Shown piece by piece: positions 54,662-64,000 of a stretch of DNA of 64,000 nt (position 1 is its first letter; each line of letters begins with the position of its first letter). The position numbers were made by a program, and so were the translations under genes. The DNA is from Agapanthus africanus (Eukaryota; Streptophyta; Magnoliopsida; Asparagales; Amaryllidaceae): contig CM057350.1 of assembly GCA_030015575.1 (NCBI GenBank), positions 522,466,959 through 522,530,958 of the forward strand. The letters are read 5' to 3'. The notes below the pieces were generated by a model. That model did no database searches. It had not been told where the DNA came from and worked only from the letters and a program-made list of their open reading frames with translations.

Positions 54662-57600
54662 TGTAACGCTTTGAAAATCGTTTAGGCAGTTTTTCGGTAA
54701 TCGGCGAAATAAGCAGTCTTTTCCGTAAAAAGTCAAATTAAGTATTTTTCAATATAGGCCTAATTATACAAAATTTAGATAAGATATTGCTAAAATTTGG
54801 TCACTAATTTGTCACTTAAAATTTTCTAGTTAATTAAAAAAAATTCCATAATTAATTATTTTTAATATTATTTTAAGCTTTTAAAAATACATTTAATTAG
54901 TGATAAATACAAATTTAAATGGGTAAATTACACACTTAGGAACCATTATAAACTAAAATTTAGTGTTAATAAAATTGTATCAAGACTTTTCAAGATTTTA
55001 GTTCTATGGTTAAAAATTAAAGCAAAAATGGCTTAAAAAGGTTTTTTTTGTAAAATTGGTGTGATATGCATTTAATGCCTTTGAAGAGACTTTCTTCCTA
55101 GAAAATTCTACACATTTATCTCACTTTTCCCCCCCATCTTACCTCTGGCCGAAACCTACTGCAGCAGCTCCCCATTTTCCCCTCTCTTTCTTGCTTCATA
55201 ATTGCTTCAAAAATCAATAAAAATCCACAAAATTCACAATTTTCCTTCACAAATTCAAACCAAAACCTTAAGCCATCCCTTCTCAAGCCCAAATTGGGTT
55301 AAAACAAGGAGAAAAGAGGCCACTTTGGAGGCTTAGTGCATCACAACTTGGGAGGTATAAGTTTTAATCTAGTTGTTAAATTTGTAGTTTAAATAAGCTA
55401 AATTAGTATTTTAAAGTGTTATTTTGTTTATAATTCCTTGTTTAATGAAATTATAGATTAGGGTTTGAAGTATGATAATTGGGTTAAAATTTTTGTTGTG
55501 GCCATCTAGTAGTTTGAATTGGATGTTGGAGTTGGATTGTGATCGCGATATCGTTAATTCGCGATATTTGCATCGAAATCGGTATGCTAATGCTTACTAG
55601 GTTTTTATAAAAATTAGGAGGTGATCTAATTGCGATATATGGATGATATTTATAGCATCTCATATGACTATTAGGGTGTGCGAATGCGGAGTTTGGTTTA
55701 GTCGGGTTTTAGTTTTGACGGTTGCCCCGAAACGACGATTTTAGTTAAGCTTTTAGCGATTTTCGTGTGTTTCCCGCGCACCGAGTGCACGTTGTGCCTA
55801 AATTGTGAGCGTCGATCTTTTCATATTGTGACTTGCGTCATTTCAGGAATATGTAATCTTATGTTGTGTGTTATGCAATTATAGGATCGGTTGCGGAAAC
55901 ATCGAACGCGGCGCGCAAAGGCAAAGCGGTTGTTGGATCAGATTAGCGAGGCATTCAGGTGCGTAGATGTATTCATCTATGAGGGAATCGTCTGGATGGT
56001 GCGAGGCGTACCATAGTTAGGATTACTTATTACTTGCAACTATATGCATTGTTAGTTAGCTAACCCTCTCATTCATATGCATACCTTTATAGCTATTCGT
56101 CTGCTAGAATTGCATGGATATCCATATACACATGTATGATATCACTTCATAGGACACGTACACCATTACCATTGGCTCCTGTTGCACGCGCACTGTTCAT
56201 GTGACACACACGCCTTTGGTAATTGACATGTCATGAGCACTGTAGAACCCGATTAGTTCAGTAACAACACTTGCACCGTATATGATGCATCGAATTGCAT
56301 AGCATATATATATATACCTCACGTCGTCATCATGCTATATAGGTTTCTAGCTATAAATCACATTGCATACCTTTAACATCATAAGCATTTATCATGTACA
56401 ACATGTTGGGTATTATGATTTTCTTGAGGATTTCCGTATTGCTGCGATTTCTGGATTTTGGGGAAAACCGCATGAATTTAACAAAAGCTTATTATTATCA
56501 TTTTTAAAACAAAGTTGCGGTTTTCTCGTGATGTATGTGTCGTCCACCATGAGTTTTCATGTTTTCTGTTGGATTTCGAGACCCGATTCGAGGAGTGGAT
56601 GAACCGTCTCGGGTATATGGTGGGCCCGGTATGGTACCCCGGGGCAAGAAGATCGAGTTGTAGACGATGAGCCTGGCAGGAGAAGACTACCTACCGGTGA
56701 TGTCTGGCGCGGCGGATATCCAGAGGATACCGACCGTTGTCGTGAGACTTGATGATATGGGCCGATCCGGACTGACGGAACCCGATGTATTGAGACATTG
56801 ATACAGTGAGACATTGAGACAGATATATTTCCATATTTGGTGTCGATACTTGACACGGTTTTCAGACGATTTCATGATGGTACTTAGCTATTGCATAGAT
56901 ATTCTTTTTCTAAGGTTAAGAATGCAGAGCTTATAGTATTTTAAAACACTTAAAGATTCCATATTGATGTTGCATACATGTGCATACATACTAGTGGCAT
57001 TACATCACATCTAGATAGACATGTTGTGACGCATTTGCGTGCATTGTCACGATAGCCTTATTAGATGTTATTTTCTACTCACGAGCTGGCAACTCACCCC
57101 CGTTGTGCCACAGTGTCTTGCAGGTCGGACCCGTCAGCCTTATAGCGGCGGGCTTATCTTATTGTTGGCTTCTTTTGCTCAGACTCGCGACATTGCTCGT
57201 AGGTGGGTTGCGAGGACACTTTTATCTTTTTTTGTACTATCTTTGTATCTAGTATTCTCCATCTACCACTTCTTATTTGTATATGCGACCTAGTGATGAG
57301 ACTGAGAGATTTGTGTATATATGGCTTCTTTGGGGTCGAGCTCACTTGAGCCGACGTTGTGTTTTTCTTATATTTTGCATTTCTTTATGCTCATTCGCTT
57401 GATATTACATATATATTGCGTGTGGTTGTGATCCGCCTTGTACGAAGAGCTAGCTCCCGCTTGGGGATTCCATTTTGTTATTACAGGTTTATATATCTTG
57501 TTGTACCCATTTTGGGGGATAGAATTTACAAAGGAGACTCTGCCGAAATTTTCGAAAATTTTTGATGCTTTTAAAATGGAGTTAATGTAACTTAATTGAT

Positions 57601-57734
57601 TTTAAGTCGTTTTCATGAAAGGTTTTCCTTCACTCTTTTTGATTTTGGTTTAGATTTTTTTCTGGGCTTTGGCTGACTTAGTTTACGTTACGCCTTTAGA
57701 TTACAGTCATGTTCGTTACCTTCAGGTCATGAAA
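54662..57734 (+). repeat. Element H 5' LTR
   Basis: 3073 bp, TGTAACGCTTTG to GGTCATGAAA (the usual terminal CA is mutated to AA). It contains the inverted pair ATCGCGA/TCGCGAT near 55542-55565, the exon-like segment at about 55885-55959, GTAGATG 55963-55969 with CATCTAT 55974-55980, GTGTC 56840 with GACAC 56852, and the conserved block at 57083. No gene is present. Confidence 0.93.
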
Positions 57735-57738
57735 AAGT

Positions 57739-57750
57739 TGGTATCAGAGC
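57739..57750 (+). other. Primer binding site of element H
   Basis: TGGTATCAGAGC, intact, four bases after the LTR end; initiator tRNA-Met type. Confidence 0.92.
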
Positions 57751-57960
57751 CAGGTTTTACCTTTCTGAGTGTAGGACGACCCTTGGTAGATGGAGTAGGT
57801 GACTTAAGCAGAGTGGCGTAGCGTGGGTATGTTCCGCGGCATATTTACGATACGGTTCTCCGCCTAAGTGACCTTAGGAAATAATTGCTTGTATTTCATT
57901 TCTTGATTCCTTGATTCAATTGCAATGTTCTTATCGCTCATGTTTCTTATTCCAGCTTCG
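57751..57960 (+). other. Element H leader
   Basis: Contains GTATGTTCCGCGGCAT (about 57828-57843) and a hairpin CCTAAG, TGAC, CTTAGG (about 57862-57877). Both regions recur in the leaders of F and E in similar position, so this may include the RNA packaging signal. Confidence 0.6.
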
Positions 57961-60900
57961 ATGCCGCCAAAGACTATGAGAGCTCAGCGGGCTGCCGCTA
58001 GGGATGAGCTTCGAGCGGGCTCGTCTGAAGCGAGGATCGAGCGGGATGATACGCCTACCCCTCAGGGTCAGATTGATCCGCCTTCTCCCGACCGTATTGC
58101 CATATTAGAGGCCGGTATGCAGGAGTTGCGACAGATGATGGGATCTTTAGTTGAGTCCAGTCGGGCACAGAGATCCGAGGACGCTCCTTCCACCGCACAG
58201 ACCACGATTGTACCTGCTGCTCAGACGGTTACTCCTGCCACTACTGCGACTATCCCTGTTTCACTACAGGAGTTTATGAGATTGAGACCTCCAGCTTTTA
58301 CCGGTACGGATGCGACAGAGGACCCACAGGCATTTCTTGATAGGATGGCTAGGATTTGCTGTTCGTTGAGGTGTTCTGATGATAGATGGGTGGAGTTCGC
58401 GAGTTTTCGTCTGGTGGGCCTTGCCCAGACGTGGTACGATTCAGTAGAGAGAGGCCGAGCTGCAGGTCTACCTTCTATGACCTGGGATGAGTTTACAGCT
58501 GCATTTCTTGCCCGCTTTCTCCCGGAGAGTGTCCGAGTTGCTCGAGCCCGTAGTTTTGAGTCTCTGCGCAAGACTCCTGAAATGACGGTGTCGGAGTATG
58601 ATATACAGTTTACCCAGTTGTCTCGATATGCTCCATACCTAGTAGACACGGAAAAGAAGAGAATAAAGAGGTTTGTGCGAGGGCTTGACACACAGCTATT
58701 CCTTGACATCGACACCCAACACTTTGACACATACGCAGCCGCGATAGACGCAACCTTACTTTTGGAGGACCATATTTCTGAGACTCCGGTTTTTTCTGGG
58801 CCGAAGAGGATTCGTACTGATACGTCAGCTCAGCGGCAGATGGGTAGACACCGTGATAGATTCTTTCCAGGAGATGGTGGCGGCAAAGGATTGAGACGAG
58901 GTCAGTTGTTTGGTTCATATCCACAGACTCAGCAGTCGTCGCCAGGATGTTTTCGGTGCGGGAGTCAGTACCACCGTATCAGAGACTGTACCATAGGGTG
59001 CCAGGGCACGGCGACAGTCCCGCATGTGACCTTACCACCTTCACCGCCTCCTCAGAGAGCTCTACTTCCTATCCCTGATGAGGCTCCACGCCAGGCAGAT
59101 GCTCCTAGAGGTCGTGGGCCTGGAGGTCCTGTTCAGAGAGGACGAGGAGACAGAGGCAGGGGCAGAGGCCGAGGTAGAGGCAGAGGACAGCCAGCTATTA
59201 GTGGTGGACAGGCCCGAGTGTTCGCATTGACTCCTCAGGATGCATAGGCCTCCAATGCCGTCGTGACAGGTACTCTGCCAGTATGTTCTTTTGATGCACG
59301 GGTATTATTTGATCCAGGCTCCACACATTCCTATGTATCCACGTACTTTGCACCGAGGTTGGGCCGAGAGTTTTCTCTGTTAGATCAGCCGCTTGTCGTT
59401 ATTACTCCGGTAGGCGAGTCGTTTGTTGCCCGTTTTGTGTACCGATCGTGTCCCGTTCGTATCGGGGAGAGAGATTCTTCAGTTGATTTGATTCTCCTCG
59501 ATATGCTAGACTTCGACGTTCTTCTTGGTATGTACTGGCTAGACACCTGTTATGCATCCGTGGACTGCCGTGAGAAGGCAGTCAGATTCAGTTTTCCTGG
59601 TAAGTCGGTTCTTGTTATTCAGGGAGATCGTAGCGCTACCCTTCCCAGCTTGATTTCTTCTCTTCGCGCTGGTCAGCTCTTGATGAAAGGGTGTCAGGGA
59701 TTCTTAGCCTATGTTTGTGATACTAGCGCCACAGAGGTTCCGTTGGACCAGGTCCCTGTTGTGAGAGAGTTTCCTGATGTATTCCCTGACGAGCTGCCTG
59801 GTCTGCCACCAGAGCGTGAGATTGAATTCTGTATTGACTTGATCCCCGGTACGGGGCCTATCTCTATACCGCCTTATCGGATGACCCCGGCTGAGCTAAG
59901 GGAGCTGAAGGATCAGTTACAGGACTTGCTGGACAAAGGGCTTATCCGACCGAGTGTGTCATCTTGGGGTGCTCCCGTCCTGTTTGTTAAGAAGAAGGAC
60001 GGCAGTATGCGCTTATGCATTGATTATCGTCAGCTGAACCAGGTTACTGTGTGGAACAGATATCCCCTACCCCGCATTGACGACTTATTCGATCAGCTCC
60101 AGGGTGCAGGGTTTTTCTCAAAGGTTGATTTACGGTCAGGTTATCACCAGTTGCGGGTTCGGAAGGAGGATATTCCGAAGACCGCTTTCCGTACTCGATA
60201 TGGTCATTATGAGTTCTTGGTGATATCGTTCGGGCTCACCAATGCCCCGGCAACATTTATGGACTTGATGAACCGTATATTCAGGCCGTATCTCAATCAG
60301 TTCATCATTGTGTTCATTGACGACATCTTGGTTTATTCTCGGAGCCGGGAGGAGCATGAGCAACACTTGCGTATCACATTGCAGACTTTGAGAGGGTATC
60401 AGCTGTTCGCCAAATTTTCCAAGTGCGCATTTTGGCTAGACAGTGTCGACTTCTTGGTTCATGTGGTGACGAGAGATGGTATTTGTGTGGACCCGAAGAA
60501 GATCGAGGCAGTGCAACGTTGGCCCAGACCGGTATCAGTTACAGAGGTTCGCAGCTTTCTAGGTCTGGCTGGCTATTATCGACGTTTTGTCCAGGAATTC
60601 TCCCGTATTGCTGCACCGTTGACCGGGTTGACCCGGAAGGGGGTTCCTTTTGATTGGACCGAGGCATGTGAAGATAGCTTCCAGCAGTTGAAGACTCGTC
60701 TGACTACTGCACCAGTGTTAGCATTACCTTCAGGATCAGGCGGTTTCGTGGTATATTGTGATGCTTCTCGAGTGAGGCTGGGCTGTGTATTGATGCATCA
60801 CGACAGAGTTATCGCGTATGCTTCTCAGCGGTTGAGGAAACACGAACAGAACTACCCCACTCATGATTTAGAGATGGCTGCAGTGGTATTTACACTTAAG

Positions 60901-62670
60901 ATCTGGAGACATTACCTATACGGCTAGTCGTGCCAGATATTCACTGACCATAAGAGTTTGAAGGATATCTTTCAGCAGCGAGATCTGAATCTGAGACAGC
61001 GCCGTTGGATGGAGTTGGTGAAAGATTATGACTGTGAGATTCTATACCATCCGGGTAAGACGAATGTGATGGCAGATGCTTTGAGTAGGAGGCTCGGAGG
61101 TAGCTTATCCTGTTTGAGCGCAGTACAGATGCAGTCGACGGCGGATTGGCAGGTGTTATGTGACAGCAGAGTGCAGTTCGAGTTTACTCCTACAGGGGGA
61201 CAGCTGGCCCATTTCTGAGCACGCCCATAGTTACTTGACCGTATCCGCGAGGCACAGTCCGGCGATGCCCGTATTTTAGAGATTATCGAGCAGATTCGGC
61301 AGGGTAGAGTTTCTGAGTTCGTGATTGATGATCAGAGGATACTTAGATTTGGGACTCGACTGTGCATACCAGATTCTGAGGGACTAAGGCGTGATATTCT
61401 TGAGGAGGCACATAGATCAGTGTACAGTGTTCATCCAGGTTCCACCAAGATGTACCGTGATTTGAGAGAGGTTTACTGGTGGGACGGGATGAAGAAGGAT
61501 GTTACAGACTTTGTGTCGAGATGCCTGACTTGTCAGCAAGTCAAGGCCAAGCACCAGAGGCCAGCCAGCGAGTTACGGCCTTTGCCCATCCCTAAGTGGA
61601 AGTGGGAACATATCTCCATGGACTTTATTGTGGGTATATCCAGGACCAGTCGAGGGTATTACTCTATTTGGGTGATTGTGGATCGACTAACAAAAGCGGC
61701 TCACTTCCTGCCAGTGAAGACCATTTTTGGATTTGCTCAGTACGCCCAGGTTTATATTGATGAGATCGTGCGACTGCACGGCATTCCGACTTGCATCGTG
61801 TCCGACTGGGGCATCCAGTTTACCAGCCGATTATGGCAGAAACTTCAGGAAGCTTTGGGCACCCGATTGAGTTTTAGCACAGCCTTTCATCCGTAGATTG
61901 ACGGTCAGTCAGAGCGTACTATTCAGACTCTTGAGGATATACTCAGAGCTTGTGTTTTAAATTTCGGTGGTAGCTGGGATCGTCATTTGCCCTTGATCGA
62001 GTTCTCCTACAATGATAGCTTCCAGGAGACGATACAGATGGCACCTTTCGAGGCTTTATATGAGAGGAGTTGTCGATCGCCTGTGTGTTGGACAGAGCTC
62101 AGGGAGAGCAGTATTTTGGGCCCGCAGATCGTACAGGAGACGACCGAAAAGATACAGCTGATTCGGGACAGGATCAGAGCGGCACAGAGTAGGCAGAAAT
62201 CATATGCTGACAGGCGCCGTCGCCGACTCGAGTTCGCTGTTGGCGATCATGTTTTCCTGAGGGTCTCTCCGATGAAGGGTGTGATGAGATTTGGGCAGAA
62301 AGAGAAACTTAGTCCGAGATATGTTGGTCCCTTCGAGATCCTAGAGCGTGACAGTTCAGTGGCTTATCGGTTAGCTCTTCCGTCCAGCTTCCCCGATGTT
62401 CACCCCGTGTTCCATGTTTCGATGCTCCGCAAGTACCTTCATGATCCTTCCCATGCGATTCAGCACCAGACGATCCAGCTAGAGCGTGATCTTTCATTCA
62501 CCGGGCAGCCAGTGGTCATTTTGGATCGGCAGGTAAAGAAATTGAGGTCGAAGGTTATACCGTCCGTCAAGGTTCTTTGGTGTGGCCCGAACAGCGAGGA
62601 GGTCACCTGGGAGACCGAGGTCAAAATGAGGAAGAGATATCCCCATATTTTTGAACGTACGCGTAGTTAA
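57961..62670 (+). pseudogene. Element H gag-pol, full length with five in-frame stops
   Basis: A single frame of about 1570 codons from ATG 57961 to TAA 62668-62670 with no frameshift. Stops are at 59245 (TAG), 60925 (TAG), 61216 (TGA), 61228 (TAG) and 61894 (TAG). Gag has FTGTDATEDPQAFLDRM and the zinc knuckle CFRCGSQYHRIRDC (from residue 330). Protease [12 protein letters not shown] (Asp451). [11 protein letters not shown] (Asp787-Asp788). RNase H VYCDAS (Asp934) and FTDHKSL. Integrase zinc domain with CLTCQQ, catalytic Asp1221, Asp1282 (SDWG, usually SDRG or SDNG) and Glu1318, then GPFEIL and the chromodomain-like tail. All catalytic residues remain. Every stop can be explained by one C-to-T change or, for 60925, a single substitution. 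Confidence 0.95.
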
Positions 62671-62675
62671 ATTCT

Positions 62676-62711
62676 AAATTCGGGGACCGAATTTCTTTAA
62701 GGGGGGAAGAT
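62676..62711 (+). other. Hairpin and polypurine tract of element H
   Basis: AAATTCGG 62676-62683, loop GGA, CCGAATTT 62687-62694, then AAGGGGGGAAGAT (62699-62711) directly before the 3' LTR. A matching hairpin lies before the polypurine tract of E. Confidence 0.85.
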
Positions 62712-64000
62712 TGTAACGCTTTGAAAATCGTTTAGGCAGTTTTTCGGTAATCGGCAAAATAAGCAGTCTTTTCCGTAAAAAGTCAAATTAAGTATTTTTC
62801 AATATAGGCCTAATTATACAAAATTTAGATAAGATATTGCTAAAATTTGGTCACTAATTTGTCAATTAAAATTTTCTAGTTAATTAAAAAAAATTCCTTA
62901 ATTAATTATTTTTAATATTATTTTAAGCTTTTAAAAATACATTTAATTAGTGATAAATACAAATTTAAATAGGTAAATTACACACTTAGGAATCATTATA
63001 AACTAAAATTTAGTGTTAATAAAATCTTATCAAGACTTTTCAAGATTTTAGTTCTATGGTTAAATATTAAAGCAAAAATAGCTTAAAAAGGGTTTTTTTT
63101 GTAAAATTGGTGTGATATGCATTTAATGCCTTTGAAGAGACTTTCTTCCTAGAAAATTCTACACATTTCCCTCACTTTTCCCCCCATCTTACCTCTGGCC
63201 GAAACCTACTGCAGCAGCTCCCCATTTTCCCCCCTCTTTCTTGCTTCATAATTGCTTCAAAAATCAATAAAAATCCACAAAATTCACAATTTTCCTTCAC
63301 AAATTCAAACCAAAACCTTAAGCCATCCCTTCTTAAGCCCAAATTGGGTTAAAACAAGGAGAAAAGAGGCCACTTTGGAGGCTTAGTGCAAGGGAATCAC
63401 AACTTGGGAGGTATAAGTTTTAATCTAGTTGTTAAATTTGTAGTTTAAATAAGCTATATTAGTATTTTAAAGTGTTATTTTGTTTATAATTCCTTGTTTA
63501 ATGAAATTATAGATTAGGGTTTGAAGTATGATAATTGGGTTAAAATTTTTGTTGTGGCCATCTAGTAGTTTGAATTGGATGTTGGAGTTGGATTGTGATC
63601 GCGATATCGTTAATTCGCGATATTTGCATCGAAATCGGTATGCTAATACTTACTAGGTTTTTATAAAAATTAGGAGGTGATCTAATTGCGATATATGGAC
63701 GATATTTATAGCATCTCATATAACTATTAGGGTGTGCGAATGTGGAGTTTGGTTTAGTCGGGTTTTAGTTTTGACGGTTGCCCCGAAACGACTATTTTAG
63801 TTAAGCTTTTAGCGATTTTCGTGTGTTTCCCGCGCACCAAGTGCACGTTGTGCCTAACTTGTGAGCTTCGATCTTTTCATTTGTGACTTGCATCGTTTCA
63901 AGAATATGTAATCTTATGTTGTGTGTTATGCAATTATAGGATCGGTTGCGGAAACATCGGACGCGGCGCGCAAAGGCAAAGCGGTTGTTGGATCAGATTA
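62712..64000 (+). repeat. Element H 3' LTR, first 1289 bp
   Basis: Matches 54662 onward with about 2% substitutions and a small insertion (AAGGGA near 63391). It is cut by the window end inside the exon-like segment. Confidence 0.93.

Larger units (their letters stand above)
54662..64000 (+). mobile_element. Element H: Tekay/Del-type Ty3/gypsy retrotransposon, complete except the end of its 3' LTR
   Basis: The 5' LTR (54662-57734), primer site, one gag-pol frame, polypurine tract and the first 1289 bp of the 3' LTR are present. ATCAG (54657-54661) would be the target duplication. The end of the integrase carries the GPF motif and a chromodomain-like VTWETEVKMRKRYPHIF, as in the Tekay/Del clade of chromoviruses. 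The two LTRs differ at roughly 26 bases over the 1.29 kb in common (about 2%, by eye). Confidence 0.95.

Overview
The window is plant nuclear DNA, probably heterochromatic. It holds Ty3/gypsy elements of the Tat type (two RNase H domains) and the Tekay/Del type, a Ty1/copia element, initiator tRNA-Met primer sites, LTRs with TG...CA ends and 5-bp target duplications. I see no host gene, tRNA, rRNA or CRISPR array. The species cannot be named from the sequence; a flowering plant is most likely.

Essentially the whole window is a nested stack of LTR retrotransposons, lettered here for reference. Element A (Tat type, minus strand, 1-9450) shows its 3' untranslated region, integrase, two RNase H domains, reverse transcriptase, protease and the end of gag. 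Element B (same family, plus strand, 9451-23647) is inserted into A and has a 2.8-kb LTR that is itself split by solo LTR C (11389-14320, target TAAAC). B is cut in its integrase by element D, of which only LTR pieces are visible (23648-24442 and 35929-36552).

D is split by E (24443-35923, target AAAAA). E is a complete non-coding element with 4.3-kb LTRs around a 2.8-kb interior. D is split again by F (from 36553), a Tekay-like element whose 5' LTR is interrupted by the complete copia element G (39115-51795, target CCAGG). The 3' LTR of G carries a related solo LTR I (47685-49810, target CATGG). The pol gene of F is cut at 54661 by H (54662 to beyond the window end), a Tekay-type element with one frameshift-free gag-pol of about 1570 codons broken only by five stop codons.

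The most unusual signal is structural. The non-coding parts of several unrelated elements (A 3' UTR, B LTR, E interior, G LTR) are built from arrays of short hairpins. Between units the stems change on both arms while complementarity, and often loop size, is kept. The LTRs of E, F and H (and D in part) also share conserved short hairpins, a conserved palindromic block and an exon-like segment. Another notable feature is paired CACGTG boxes in the B LTR. G has an intact pol but no gag. A module of about 150 bp is shared between gypsy-type E and copia-type G.

The insertion order read from nesting is A, then B, then C and D, then E and F, then G and H, then I. LTR divergence read by eye is about 0.5% for G, about 2% for H over the visible part, and about 1-4% for E depending on the segment.
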